From: Pseudomaricurvus alkylphenolicus
GTDB taxonomy: Bacteria > Pseudomonadota > Gammaproteobacteria > Pseudomonadales > Cellvibrionaceae
Direction of reading: 5' to 3'
NCBI RefSeq assembly: GCF_011683955.1
Contig: NZ_JAAQPI010000007.1
Coordinates: 328,483-392,482, forward strand
DNA: 64,000 bases
The notes under the pieces were generated by a model. The model made no database searches and had not been told where the DNA came from. It was given only the letters and a program-made list of their open reading frames with translations. The position numbers and the translations under genes were made by a program. Within the stretch, counting starts at the first letter, position 1, and each line of letters starts with the position of its first letter. Positions 1 to 8,343 of this stretch are shown here, piece by piece.

Positions 1-79
1 GCAGGAAGTACTGAGAACAGAGTCCGATTTTGGCACCATTGAGACACTTTTTATCTGCTACTCCTAAAAAGGAAGCAGC

Positions 80-517
80 ATGAAATACACGTTCAATCTG
101 TTAATCCTCATGGTTTCATTGATACCTCTCATGACAACTGCTTGTGAGCTTCATCTTGCTGGGAAATGGAAATTAAATTTTGAATACTATTTAGACTCTA
201 TTTCAGAAGGTGATCCAGATGTTAAGCAGAGATTGAGTGATATCTGGGATGGTCAGCCATTCATAAAGATTTCACTTGATGATACTAAAGGGAAATACGC
301 TCAAAAATGGGCAGGCGGATGGAGCAGTTTCAATTTCGATTATCGAATATCTCCTGGTGAAAGTGATTCTTGTGAGTTTACATTTACCGCCTACACTGGC
401 AACGAAGAAATAACGACCGAAGCCATGAAGATCTGGGTTACTCCCGAAGGATTTTGCCAACGCCCTTTGGTTAACGCTAAGATTACCGATTGCTATCTCA
501 AAGACGGAGAACAGTGA
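80..517 (+). CDS. Small secreted or lipoprotein-like protein of unknown function, paralogue A
   Basis: Encodes 145 aa of unknown function. Residues 1-21 form a signal peptide (MK, then a hydrophobic stretch) ending at a Cys (TTAC-E), so it may be a lipoprotein, but the lipobox is poor because it lacks Leu at -3. The mature part has GKWKL, IWDGQPFIKI, GGWSSF and TPEGFC motifs and three further Cys, which suggests a small disulfide-bonded beta-rich domain; this is inference. It is a clear paralogue of the protein at 61280-61714, about 60 % identical by hand alignment. The leader upstream is also shared: TTGGCACCATTGAGACAC lies about 45 bases before both starts. The start is supported by AAAGGAAG just upstream. 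Base composition is AT-rich compared with the central genes, fitting an accessory region. Confidence 0.75.
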   Translation: MKYTFNLLILMVSLIPLMTTACELHLAGKWKLNFEYYLDSISEGDPDVKQRLSDIWDGQPFIKISLDDTKGKYAQKWAGGWSSFNFDYRISPGESDSCEFTFTAYTGNEEITTEAMKIWVTPEGFCQRPLVNAKITDCYLKDGEQ

Positions 518-648
518 TTCGATTCAGTCCGATACCAGCACTACTGCAACAGCCGACATCGACGACAGGATACAACGGCAGCAATAAGTGGGCCTATGAC
601 AAGCGAATTCCTGTCGACTATCTAATGGAAATGGATTGTGATAAATAA
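514..648 (+). CDS. Possible 44-aa translationally coupled small ORF
   Basis: A GTG at 514 overlaps the TGA stop of the preceding gene (GTGA) and has GGAG four bases upstream. The frame runs to TAA at 646-648. The peptide contains GYNGSNKWAYDKR and ends MEMDCDK. Its latter half looks like real protein sequence (Trp, Tyr and charged residues), but I recognise no family. The other paralogue at 61280-61714 has no equivalent downstream ORF. It could be a remnant of a larger gene. Confidence is low. Confidence 0.22.
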   Translation: MIRFSPIPALLQQPTSTTGYNGSNKWAYDKRIPVDYLMEMDCDK

Positions 649-864
649 AAATAAGGATTTATCAATATTTTTTGAAAGTTGAGGCTTTTATGTGGCTAGC
701 TCGTAACTCATGGTTAGCATTATTTGGTTTAATGGCCGCTGATGCACCAGTTTCAAGTGATTCAGCTGCTCTGGCGTTGGTTAAATTGAATCCATCCACA
801 AATGACATTGTAGTGACGCACTGATCGCGCAGCCCGTATAGCAATAAACAACATAAGAGGCAAA
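649..864. other. Gene-poor spacer
   Basis: I see no supported gene. A 44-codon frame starts at ATG 690 and ends at TGA 822-824. It has a hydrophobic start (MWLARNSWLALFG) but no clear ribosome binding site and no recognised family, so I do not call it. No convincing terminator or promoter is visible. Confidence 0.4.
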
Positions 865-1206
865 ATGGATATCGCGCTAATACAGATAATTGCGATAGTT
901 GCCGGCGGAGTAGCGATATTTGCCATCGCTAGGCTGTCCCGAAAGTCTCACGATAGGCAATACGGAAAACCTTCTTTCAAGGATAAGCTTAGATTTGCCT
1001 CAATCTTTGTCTGTACACTTGGGTTTATGCTTTCCGCAGTTGTATTCTTTCCCATGCTCGCGGCAATTCTGATTGCCGCAATCATCTCCTGCAGCTATTT
1101 AGGAATCATAGATGAGAAGCCTGGTGTCTATAGGGATGTTATGTATTCCGCGACAATTTGCTCTTTAATTTCAGGCTTTTTGGGCCTGGTAATCCATGCC
1201 AGGTGA
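865..1206 (+). CDS. Small integral membrane protein of unknown function
   Basis: Encodes 113 aa. There is an N-terminal hydrophobic segment (about residues 4-22), a basic loop (RLSRKSHDRQYGKPSFKDK), and two or three further membrane segments (about 47-75 and 90-110). No catalytic motif is visible and I do not recognise the family. AGAGGC lies about seven bases before the ATG. It sits between unrelated small genes in an AT-rich accessory stretch, so no role can be inferred from context. Confidence 0.55.
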   Translation: MDIALIQIIAIVAGGVAIFAIARLSRKSHDRQYGKPSFKDKLRFASIFVCTLGFMLSAVVFFPMLAAILIAAIISCSYLGIIDEKPGVYRDVMYSATICSLISGFLGLVIHAR

Positions 1207-1372
1207 AAGGGTGATATATGTATCCTTTTGTAAGTTGTTACTGAATGTGGAATCAGTGTTGGACGGCTGACGTGCTCGAGTAATTTGACTATACTTGTCG
1301 AGGTTGGAGTACAGTGGAGTGGAATGGTAGAGCCAAGCTTGATGACTGGGCATCCAAGCTTAAGGAGCAGAA

Positions 1373-1768
1373 ATGAAAGTCTATGTGACAAGCGTATTTG
1401 TTGATGACCAGGCAAGGGCACTTGATTTTTACACCAACATCCTCGGCTTTGAGAAAAAAACCGATCTTCCTGTAGGTGATTTTAGATGGCTTACAGTGAC
1501 AGGAAAGGACGACCCTAGCGGCACGGAGCTACTGCTGGAGCCCAGCAATCATAGGGCAGTTCCCGGGTTCAAGGCTGCGCTCGTTGCGGACGGCATACCG
1601 GCGGCATCGTTTAAAGTTGATGACCTGAGGGCGGAATATCGACGGCTTCATGGTCTGGGCGTTGAATTTGTTCAAGAGCCGATGGTAGCAGGAGATGTAA
1701 CAATGGCTGTGTTCAATGATACCTGTGGCAATTTGATACAGATTATCGAGATGAAATCCGATAATTAA
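1373..1768 (+). CDS. VOC (glyoxalase/bleomycin-resistance fold) family protein
   Basis: Encodes 131 aa with the paired beta-alpha-beta-beta-beta fold of the vicinal oxygen chelate superfamily. The N-terminal module has VFVDDQARALDFYTNILGF and the C-terminal module ends in FNDTCGNLIQIIE, where Glu near residue 126 is the usual metal ligand. Length is typical. Members bind a metal and act on varied small substrates (dioxygenase, isomerase, antibiotic binding), so the substrate cannot be read from sequence. Start chosen at ATG 1373 with AAGGAGCAG directly upstream. It stands alone between an unknown membrane gene and the c-di-GMP riboswitch unit. Confidence 0.85.
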   Translation: MKVYVTSVFVDDQARALDFYTNILGFEKKTDLPVGDFRWLTVTGKDDPSGTELLLEPSNHRAVPGFKAALVADGIPAASFKVDDLRAEYRRLHGLGVEFVQEPMVAGDVTMAVFNDTCGNLIQIIEMKSDN

Positions 1769-1844
1769 TGGTCCAAGCGATGAGGTAAAGGTCAATATTG
1801 AATACATTTAATAATTTCGATAACAAATTTATATTAACGTCAAA

Positions 1845-1872
1845 TTGACGCCAAAAACCACATTGTTAGAAT
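1845..1872 (+). promoter_or_regulatory. Sigma-70 type promoter for the riboswitch-receiver unit
   Basis: TTGACG (1845-1850) and TAGAAT (1867-1872) are separated by 16 bases. Transcription would start near 1879, just before the conserved core of the c-di-GMP aptamer. The fit of promoter, leader and aptamer supports all three. Confidence 0.7.
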
Positions 1873-1879
1873 AAGACGT

Positions 1880-1972
1880 ATCAATTCTGTAAAAGGCAAC
1901 CCCAATTGAAAAGATGGGGGCGCAAAGCTACCGGTCTAAGGGGTATCTACTCTATGACAGCGGGGTCGCCAG
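1880..1972 (+). promoter_or_regulatory. Class I cyclic di-GMP riboswitch (GEMM-I)
   Basis: The GEMM-I signatures appear in order: AAAAGGCAA, then a CCCCA...UGGGG stem capped by a GAAA tetraloop (about 1900-1919), then GGGCGCAAAGC, then ACCGGUCUAAG (tetraloop receptor, 1930-1940), then a variable P3 stem, then AUGACAGCGGGGUCGCC (1953-1970). The base aligned with G20 of the Vibrio Vc2 aptamer reads G, which fits c-di-GMP rather than the cGAMP-type variant. An 8-bp hairpin, ATCCTTCG-TT-CGAAGGAT (1981-1998), follows directly and could be part of the expression platform, but it has no clear U-tract. The controlled gene is the receiver at 2059. Confidence 0.88.
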
Positions 1973-2058
1973 AAGTCATTATCCTTCGTTCGAAGGATAG
2001 GTCTTTGCCCCTGTTACAACCGAGTAGGTACGCACGAAGTTTTACTGAGGGCACAAGG

Positions 2059-2433
2059 ATGGCAAAAATCATAATTGTAGACGACAGTGTCACTGTCCGG
2101 AATATGGTCTCTTCGATTTTAAAGCGTGACGGACACGAGGTATCTGAATCCCAGGATGGACGTCGAGCTTTCACCATTGCACGCAAGTCGCAGTTCGATC
2201 TCGTCTTGACCGATTTGATCATGCCGGGGTGCAGCGGTATCGATCTACTGCGGAAGTTAAAGCAACTCCAACGCTATACCCAGGTGCCGGTTTTATTGAT
2301 GTCCACAGACAACCAGGAGAAAACCAAGGCAGAGGGAAGAGTGGCCGGTGCTGCAGGGTGGATTACCAAACCGTTTGATCCGGCGAAATTGCGCTCTACG
2401 GTCAACTATCTTCTACAGGATCAACCCGGGTAA
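2059..2433 (+). CDS. CheY-like single-domain response regulator under a c-di-GMP riboswitch
   Basis: Encodes 124 aa, one receiver domain and no output domain. Phosphorylation residues are complete: acid pair D8-D9, phospho-acceptor D52 (in VLTDLIMPG), S82/T83 (LLMSTD) and K104 (WITKPFDP). It most resembles chemotaxis/MCP-type stand-alone receivers. An in-frame start upstream (1906) would lie inside the riboswitch, so I chose ATG 2059, which has GAGG nine bases upstream. The partner kinase is not in the window. The leader makes expression depend on c-di-GMP, linking this receiver to a motile-sessile decision. Whether binding turns it on or off cannot be read with confidence. Confidence 0.9.
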   Translation: MAKIIIVDDSVTVRNMVSSILKRDGHEVSESQDGRRAFTIARKSQFDLVLTDLIMPGCSGIDLLRKLKQLQRYTQVPVLLMSTDNQEKTKAEGRVAGAAGWITKPFDPAKLRSTVNYLLQDQPG

Positions 2434-2576
2434 TTGACGTCAGACAGCCGGCCTGTTTAGGGTCAATATTGTGGCGACCTGCGCGCATATGCGTTTCTAC
2501 TGTGACCTCTTGACCTGACTATAGCTTCACGGTTTACTGTTTAGGCCCTGACACCATGACAGAGGCTATATAGACA

Positions 2577-2993
2577 ATGGCGATTACTGATGAGGTATTT
2601 CTGGAACAGTTTGAGAATCAAACACTGTCACCTGATCTATTTGACCATTATGGCCACCTTCGACTGGCTTGGTTGTATCTCAATCGATATTCATTGGATG
2701 AAGCCATAGAGAAAGTGACTGATGGTATTGCTTTATACGCCCGCAGTCTCGGAGCTGGCGATAAGTTTCAACGCACTCTGACTGAGGCGATCGTAAGAAT
2801 AATGGCTCTTAGAAAAGAGAATGGAAACACGGATACGTTAAGGGCTTACCTCGCAGAAAACAGAGATCTGATTGAAGATATCCGAGCTGTGGTCGGGGCC
2901 CACTACAGTAGCGAACGACTTAACTCTGAAGCTGCTAGAACCCGCTTTGTCAGCCCTGACCTTCGACCTTTGGATTCCGTGAGCGTGCCATGA
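2577..2993 (+). CDS. Conserved uncharacterised protein translated with a MerR regulator
   Basis: Encodes 138 aa, soluble and mainly helical. It shows FDHYGHLRLAWLYL near residue 21, AHYSSERL near residue 108 and FVSPDLRPL near the C-terminus. These match a widespread uncharacterised family I know only as short cytosolic proteins with a DHxxHLRLAW motif; the two His in the motif could bind a metal, which is inference. The stop overlaps the MerR start by four bases (ATGA at 2990), so the two are translationally coupled and probably work together. Function unknown. Confidence 0.7.
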   Translation: MAITDEVFLEQFENQTLSPDLFDHYGHLRLAWLYLNRYSLDEAIEKVTDGIALYARSLGAGDKFQRTLTEAIVRIMALRKENGNTDTLRAYLAENRDLIEDIRAVVGAHYSSERLNSEAARTRFVSPDLRPLDSVSVP

Positions 2994-3538
2994 CCTACTC
3001 CATAGGTGAGTTGGGTAAAGAATTTGGACTATCTCGCAGTACGTTACTTTACTATGACAAGTTGGGTCTGCTGAAACCATCCGGTCGTAGCGACGCCAAC
3101 TATCGTCAATATACGGAGCGGGATCACCAACGGCTGGCGAAGATCATTACCTATCGAGATACGGGGATGTCATTGCAAGCCATTGGTGAGTTGCTGTCGC
3201 AATCCGAACACAATAGCCTGGTAGCGGTGTTGGAGGCTCAAGTCGAGCAGCTCAATCAAGAAATTCAGCGTTTACGTAGGCAACAACAGCTTACCATTGA
3301 GCTACTGCAGAGCAGCGGATTCGACCGCCCCGCTCGTTCAATGAATAAACAACAGTGGGTGCAGCTACTGGAATCCGCCGGTATGTCAGATGAAGATATG
3401 TGGCAGTGGCATCAGGAATTTGAGTCGCGTATGCCGGAGGCTCATCAGGACTTTTTGGAATCGCTGAATATGTCTGACACAGAAATCAAACAGATCCGCA
3501 GACAGTCCAGGCACGACAAGAAGTTCACGGGAAGTTAG
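2990..3538 (+). CDS. MerR family transcriptional regulator
   Basis: Encodes 182 aa. The N-terminal winged helix (residues 1-70) has the MerR signature: IGELGKEFGLSRSTLLYYDKLGLLKPSGR, then YRQYTERDHQRL. A dimerisation coiled coil follows (about 80-110, rich in Glu, Gln and Leu). The C-terminal part (115-182) carries QQWVQLLESAGMSDEDMWQWH, a short effector-like domain I do not recognise. There is no Cys-rich metal loop, so a metal-sensing role is unlikely. It overlaps the preceding gene by four bases and probably regulates that operon. Confidence 0.9.
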   Translation: MTYSIGELGKEFGLSRSTLLYYDKLGLLKPSGRSDANYRQYTERDHQRLAKIITYRDTGMSLQAIGELLSQSEHNSLVAVLEAQVEQLNQEIQRLRRQQQLTIELLQSSGFDRPARSMNKQQWVQLLESAGMSDEDMWQWHQEFESRMPEAHQDFLESLNMSDTEIKQIRRQSRHDKKFTGS

Positions 3539-3612
3539 CTCAACCTTGAATTGCTGAAGCAGGTGTATAAACTCACTGGCAAACTAACGGGATACGAAGG
3601 TGAAGAGGCCCT

Positions 3613-4584
3613 ATGGAAAAACCTCGATTTCACATTTCTCTTCTACATCCTCGCTACAGCTTAACCTGGCTGTTGATTGCAGGCTGGTGGCTGATCGCCC
3701 AACTACCCTTTAGGGTGCAGCTAGTGATGGGAAGAGGCCTCGGTTGGTTTATGTACAAATTCGCCAAGCGCCGCTGCCTGATAGCCAGGCGTAATATAGA
3801 ACTCTGCTTTCCAGAATTGAGCCCGGAACAGCGGGATAAGATGTTGCGCGGCACCATCAATTCTGCCGCAATCGCGCTTTTCGAAACAGGGATTAGTTGG
3901 TTTTGGCCCCAAACACGATTGAATAATCTCTTCCAGGTTGAGGGGCTTGATCATCTGGAGAAGCTGGAAGGTCAAGGGGCACTGCTGTTGGGATTGCATT
4001 TTACCACCCTTGAGATCGCCGGTGTGGCCATTAATCGGGCGATCTCTATCGATATGATGTATCGGCCCCATAAAAACCCTGTTTATGATTATGTTCAGCG
4101 CAGAGGCCGCGAACGCCACAATCCCGAGACTAATGTTATTCCACGCGATGATGTGCGCGGAACGATCCGAGCGCTAAAACGGGGTCGAATAATCTGGTAT
4201 GCACCGGATCAGGATTATGGCCCCAAACAGAGCATCTTTGCGCCTTTTTTTGGGGTGGAGGCCGCATCGGTTACCGCCACCGTGCGTTTCGCCAAAATGG
4301 GCAAGGTACCAGTCATCCCCCTGACCCATACTCGGCTGCCGGGCGGTCAGGGCTACCGAGTCACGGTTCACCCCCCACTGGAGGAATTCCCAAGCGGAGA
4401 TGATCTTACCGATGTTTGCCGTGTGAATGCCTTTTTCGAAGAGCAAATTCGAAAAAAACCCGAGCAATACCTTTGGGTGCATCGCCGCTTTAAAACCCGC
4501 CCACCGGGCGAAAATGATCTATATGGTATACCAAAACGCAAGCGAAAGCGCCGAAAGGCCAGGCAGGTGCAATCGCGGAGCTAG
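3613..4584 (+). CDS. lpxL: Lipid A biosynthesis acyltransferase, LpxL/HtrB type
   Basis: Encodes 323 aa, the usual length for the Kdo2-lipid IVA late acyltransferases. An N-terminal membrane segment (about 17-31) is followed by the HX4(D/E) catalytic motif as HFTTLE (H129, E134), and by DQDYGPKQSIFAPFFG (substrate-binding box), as in the lauroyl transferase group. It transfers a secondary acyl chain onto lipid A at the inner face of the cytoplasmic membrane. The C-terminus has a strongly basic tail (KRKRKRRK). LpxL rather than LpxM is favoured by HFTTLE, which resembles HFMTLE of E. coli LpxL. The stop overlaps the convergent gene by four bases. Confidence 0.9.
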   Translation: MEKPRFHISLLHPRYSLTWLLIAGWWLIAQLPFRVQLVMGRGLGWFMYKFAKRRCLIARRNIELCFPELSPEQRDKMLRGTINSAAIALFETGISWFWPQTRLNNLFQVEGLDHLEKLEGQGALLLGLHFTTLEIAGVAINRAISIDMMYRPHKNPVYDYVQRRGRERHNPETNVIPRDDVRGTIRALKRGRIIWYAPDQDYGPKQSIFAPFFGVEAASVTATVRFAKMGKVPVIPLTHTRLPGGQGYRVTVHPPLEEFPSGDDLTDVCRVNAFFEEQIRKKPEQYLWVHRRFKTRPPGENDLYGIPKRKRKRRKARQVQSRS

Positions 4585-5006
4585 ACCAGTAAATAGGTGG
4601 CCAGCATGATATTGAGCGCCATCATTACAAAGTCCGTGACGAAAATAAACAGCATAGTACCCTTCAATACCTGCCATACGCCTTCACCTTTGAGGTTTTG
4701 CAATGCAATGGGTACGTTGAATGCGAACTGGGTTCCGTGAGCGACGGCAAAGACCCACAGCAGCAACGCTCTTTGCTGGTCGCTCGGGAATACATCCAGA
4801 TAGATCAGCAACAGGATATTGCAGAGCGCAAACGCCAGATTGAATCCCCCCAGAAATTTCCCGGAGGCAATCAAAGTATCAAAGACCGGCGTCTCTCTAT
4901 GCTCGGGAGGAACCACCACCTTCGCGAAAATTTTGGAACGAACAGAAAACACGTTAAAGCCCATCAGAAACCAGAGCGCATTAAGTGCCAGTACGGTATA
5001 CAGCAT
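4581..5006 (-). CDS. Four-helix integral membrane protein of unknown function
   Basis: Encodes 141 aa with four likely transmembrane helices (about 1-18, 47-70, 80-102, 112-140). Conserved-looking residues include PPEHRETPVFDTLIASGKFLGG and AHGTQFAFNVP. No active-site motif is recognised. It lies 16 bases downstream of the SRPBCC gene on the same strand, so they are probably one operon. It converges on lpxL with a four-base overlap of stops. Confidence 0.6.
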   Translation of the reverse strand: MLYTVLALNALWFLMGFNVFSVRSKIFAKVVVPPEHRETPVFDTLIASGKFLGGFNLAFALCNILLLIYLDVFPSDQQRALLLWVFAVAHGTQFAFNVPIALQNLKGEGVWQVLKGTMLFIFVTDFVMMALNIMLATYLLV

Positions 5007-5022
5007 GATCTTTCCTTAAATT

Positions 5023-5559
5023 CTAGTGAACAAACTTTGTGGTAGACGCAAACGGCACTGGCCAGGCGGCTTCCAGATTCGTTTTCAGTGTCTTTAGTGC
5101 CTTGATGGATGCCGGCTGTACCTGTGAAGCCAGTTTTTTCAACGCGGGCTGCTCCTCGGCCTGTTTGATTACCGGAAAGTATTCCAGAGTTCGGGTTAAT
5201 AATGTGCCTTCGATGGTTTCCAGCAATTGGTACTGAATGCTTCCGATGACCTTGTCTGACGAGTATTCAACCTTCCAGGCTATTGGCGCCTGTGTTTTGA
5301 CCACAACATAGCTGAATGTTGTATCCACATGGCCGACAGTGACAACTTCTGAAAATTTTTGTCCAAGTGCCAAAGATCCGCCAGGCGTTTTTGCTGACTT
5401 TGAGCTGGGATACCACTCATGCCATTTGTCCGGCTGGGTAATGTATTGGTATACCGTGGTGATTGGGGCATGAATATGAACGTGATTGATGTTTTGTTCG
5501 GCGATTGCGGAAAAACTGATGATGATCAGTGGCACCATATATAGTGTTCGCAACAACAT
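5023..5559 (-). CDS. Secreted SRPBCC (START-like/polyketide cyclase fold) protein
   Basis: Encodes 178 aa. It has a signal peptide (about residues 1-21, LLRTLYMVPLIIISFSAIAE) and then a START-like hydrophobic-ligand fold recognised by HVHIHAPITTVYQYITQPDKWHEWYPS. Start chosen at ATG 5559, which has GGAGAG five bases upstream; a TTG four codons earlier is possible. Such domains bind lipids or other hydrophobic molecules; in the periplasm this could be a carrier or a protein of envelope maintenance, which is inference. It is the first gene of a two-gene unit with the membrane protein at 4581 and divergent from the AraC gene at 5689. Confidence 0.75.
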   Translation of the reverse strand: MLLRTLYMVPLIIISFSAIAEQNINHVHIHAPITTVYQYITQPDKWHEWYPSSKSAKTPGGSLALGQKFSEVVTVGHVDTTFSYVVVKTQAPIAWKVEYSSDKVIGSIQYQLLETIEGTLLTRTLEYFPVIKQAEEQPALKKLASQVQPASIKALKTLKTNLEAAWPVPFASTTKFVH

Positions 5560-5688
5560 AGGGCTCTCCAAAGGGTTTTCAATATTGGCTGATAGTATCC
5601 AGACTCGTGCAAAAAAAGACGATTACACGAGTGACCAAAACGTGATACTTTCGGACATTATCGGTTTTTTGGTATTAAGGAAGCAGCG

Positions 5689-6693
5689 TTGATCAACTGG
5701 CAGAGACTGAGAGACACCACCGGTGTCTCGATCCTATTGGAGATAGGATCGGAACTCGGCATGAGTATCGATAGCTGCCTGGCCAGAACCCGGATTGACC
5801 CGAATAGGCTGGATGACCCTCTGGCCAGTATTCCTGTATGGCAGGAACTGGCTCTGATTCGCAATATCCAAGCCTTTCGCAGCAGCGACGAACAGCTTGG
5901 CCTGATGGTCGCCCGACGCTGCACCGCATCCACGATGGGTATGTTTGGCCAGGCGCTGGCGGCCAGCGACTCCTTACAGCAGGCACGGCAGCTGATGGAG
6001 CGCTATGAATTACTCGGTTTGGCTTTTAGCCGCTTTGAGTTTTCAACCACAAAACATCAGTTGTGTATGACGCTGCATGATTTTGAAGTCCCCGCTGATT
6101 GCCAGCGCTTTTGTGAGGAACGCGGTCTGGGCGGATGCCTGGTTTTGTTCTCTGACTTGCTGGGCGCGCCAGTGAAGGCGAAAACCGTCAGCATGCGCCT
6201 GCCACCGCCGGCAGATGCGGATGTCTACAGCGATTATTTTGGTGTCGATGTTCAATATGAAGCCCAAAGCACGCAAATCACCTTTGACCGAGCCATTGAG
6301 CAACAGGTATTACCCAACGCCAATCGAAAAATCCGACTCGCGAGCGAGCGTTACTGCGATGAGGTTATCGCCGCACACGCGTTACCGATGACGTTCGAAG
6401 CTCGGGTGCAGGAGCTGCTGCAAAACCACGATCTGGCGCTGGACCTCGAAGAAGTTGCTCAACACCTTGGGATGAGCAGCCGGCAACTGCGCCGCTATCT
6501 GACCGGGGAGTCCACTAACTTTCGGCAGATACTGCTGAAATTGAAATTTACTCGCGCTCAGGCACTGCTGGAAGCTGGAATGCCGGTAAGTCAGGTTGCC
6601 CTGCAACTCGGTTATACCAGTGCAGCAAGCTTTTCCCGGGCATTCAAGAAACAGACGGGCATTGCCCCCAAGTTTGTCAATAAGACGGGATAA
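5689..6693 (+). CDS. AraC family regulator (arabinose-binding-like N-terminal domain)
   Basis: Encodes 334 aa. The N-terminal sensor domain (about 1-200; GVSILLEIGSELGM, ASTMGMFGQALAASDSL) is of the AraC type found in OruR/ArgR-like regulators. The C-terminal double helix-turn-helix (about 235-330) has LEEVAQHLGMSSRQLRRYL and VSQVALQLGYTSAASFSRAFKKQTG. The start is TTG with TAAGGAAG upstream; the next in-frame ATG (5761) would cut the conserved N-terminus. It is divergent from the SRPBCC/membrane pair and convergent with the Baeyer-Villiger monooxygenase, so its target is unclear. An inverted CTCGTG...CACGAG (5604-5631) lies in the divergent spacer and is a candidate site. Confidence 0.85.
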   Translation: MINWQRLRDTTGVSILLEIGSELGMSIDSCLARTRIDPNRLDDPLASIPVWQELALIRNIQAFRSSDEQLGLMVARRCTASTMGMFGQALAASDSLQQARQLMERYELLGLAFSRFEFSTTKHQLCMTLHDFEVPADCQRFCEERGLGGCLVLFSDLLGAPVKAKTVSMRLPPPADADVYSDYFGVDVQYEAQSTQITFDRAIEQQVLPNANRKIRLASERYCDEVIAAHALPMTFEARVQELLQNHDLALDLEEVAQHLGMSSRQLRRYLTGESTNFRQILLKLKFTRAQALLEAGMPVSQVALQLGYTSAASFSRAFKKQTGIAPKFVNKTG

Positions 6694-6748
6694 ACGAGAC
6701 TTGCCGGCACAGATGATTAACAGTCTCGTCTACCGTTGGCAGCTGATT

Positions 6749-8248
6749 TTAAGCCGGTTCTGTCTCCTCGTTAGCCGGCGAAGATTCCTGAATCAAGTCA
6801 TAGGCATCCCACCTGGGCGTCTCCATCTCTTCGACAAAGCGTTGATAATTCCAGGGCCAACTTGCCGGAATACCTTCGGCGTCCAGGTACCAGCTTTGGC
6901 AACCACCGGTGTACCAGATGGTTGTTTTGGCGGCCGCGGTTCGTTCAGCGTCGAACTGCTCCATCGCTGCGCGGGTGACGCAAACCTCGGTACAGTCATC
7001 GTTTCTGATCTTGTCCAAGAGCTGGGCTATGTAGTGCCATTGTTTCTCTGCAATATCCACGAGTGAAAAGTTACCCACCGGACCATTGGGACCATTCAAC
7101 ATAAAAAAGTTGGGAAAGTCAGGCATGTTGATCGCCATATAGGCCACCGGTTTTTTCTCCCACAGGGATTCCAGGTCTAATCCATTTCGACCCGTCATCT
7201 TGATGGAACGCATAAACTGATCGGTTTTGAACCCGGTTGCCACAGCGATAACATCCAGCTCGTGCAAGGCGCCGTCTTTGGTACGAATACCGCTCTTCTC
7301 AATGCATTCGATATCCTCTCTCACCAAGGTGGCACCCGGTTTTTGAATGGCTTGGTAATAGTCAGGAGAGAAGATCAGGCGTTTGCATAAGGGTTCATGA
7401 TCCGGTCGAAGCTGTTCCCGCAGTTGTGGATCGGTAACGCTTTGCTCCAGATTATCGAAGCATGCCTGCCTCATAAACTGCGCACCATCCGACGTTGGCT
7501 GAGTCAGCGCGTGTGTATATCTCTCAACATTTGCGTTGTATTCTTCGACATTCATCTCTGCTTCCAGCAACGCTGGATCGGAGCGAAAGCCCGCTCTCTG
7601 TGCCTCGGAGTAATAGCCATTCTCTACCGGCATAATCCACTGCGGATTGCGGACAAAATGCGATACGTTTTCGGCACGCCCTACCAATGCGGAAATAATC
7701 TGTACGCCGGTTGATCCCATGCCGATCACGCCCACTCGTTTTCCGTCGAGGGGTACCGAATGATCCCAGCGTGCGGTGTGAAATATCGCCCCTTCAAAGT
7801 CATCCATACCGGGAATATTGGGGGTACTGGGGTGGTGCAATACTCCGGTGGCAGCAATAACAATATCGGCCAGGTCCGAGCTGCCGTCGCTCAGCTTCAG
7901 ATGCCATTGACTGCCTCGAAAAGCGGCCTCCTTCACTTCGCAGTTGAAGCGGATTAATTCACCAACATTGTACTTTTCCACAGCACGTTCGAAGTACGCT
8001 TGAATTTCACTGCCCGGAGGCAAGTATCGACTCCAGTCCGGGTTGCGTTCGAACGTATAGGTATAGTGGTGAGAAGGGGTATCGCAGGTCAGACCAGGGT
8101 AGGTATTGTCTCGCCAGGTACCGCCGATCCGATTGGCTTTTTCATAGATGCAAACGTTATCGTAGCCATCTTCCTTGAGTTTGATACCGGCCAGGATGCC
8201 CGCCATCCCGGCGCCGATAACCACTACCCGCAGTTGTTTGTTGCCCAT
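6749..8248 (-). CDS. Baeyer-Villiger type flavin monooxygenase
   Basis: Encodes 499 aa. An N-terminal FAD-binding Rossmann motif VVIGAGMAG (G12, G14, G17) is followed by GGTWRDNTYPG, the type I BVMO fingerprint FEGAIFHTARWD (151-162, fitting FxGxxxHxxxWD), and an NADPH Rossmann motif VGVIGMGSTG (172-181). These enzymes insert one oxygen next to a ketone to give an ester or lactone, using FAD, NADPH and O2. It has a usual length and complete motifs. It sits downstream of an AraC gene on the same strand and near a TonB receptor and a short-chain dehydrogenase, fitting catabolism of a cyclic or branched alcohol/ketone. Substrate unknown. Confidence 0.9.
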   Translation of the reverse strand: MGNKQLRVVVIGAGMAGILAGIKLKEDGYDNVCIYEKANRIGGTWRDNTYPGLTCDTPSHHYTYTFERNPDWSRYLPPGSEIQAYFERAVEKYNVGELIRFNCEVKEAAFRGSQWHLKLSDGSSDLADIVIAATGVLHHPSTPNIPGMDDFEGAIFHTARWDHSVPLDGKRVGVIGMGSTGVQIISALVGRAENVSHFVRNPQWIMPVENGYYSEAQRAGFRSDPALLEAEMNVEEYNANVERYTHALTQPTSDGAQFMRQACFDNLEQSVTDPQLREQLRPDHEPLCKRLIFSPDYYQAIQKPGATLVREDIECIEKSGIRTKDGALHELDVIAVATGFKTDQFMRSIKMTGRNGLDLESLWEKKPVAYMAINMPDFPNFFMLNGPNGPVGNFSLVDIAEKQWHYIAQLLDKIRNDDCTEVCVTRAAMEQFDAERTAAAKTTIWYTGGCQSWYLDAEGIPASWPWNYQRFVEEMETPRWDAYDLIQESSPANEETEPA

Positions 8249-8343
8249 TACTAAAATCTCCGTCGATCAGCATTTGTGGCTAATCTACTAAAAGACTTTT
8301 GAGCCGAGACATCTGTACTGCTTGACCAACAGAACTTTAATGC

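Noticed and set aside
690..824. 44-codon frame MWLARNSW...
   Set aside because: Lacks a ribosome binding site and any recognised family; kept only as a note in the spacer entry.
1906..2058. N-terminal extension of the CheY-like gene
   Set aside because: The 51 codons before ATG 2059 are the riboswitch aptamer itself and would not be translated.
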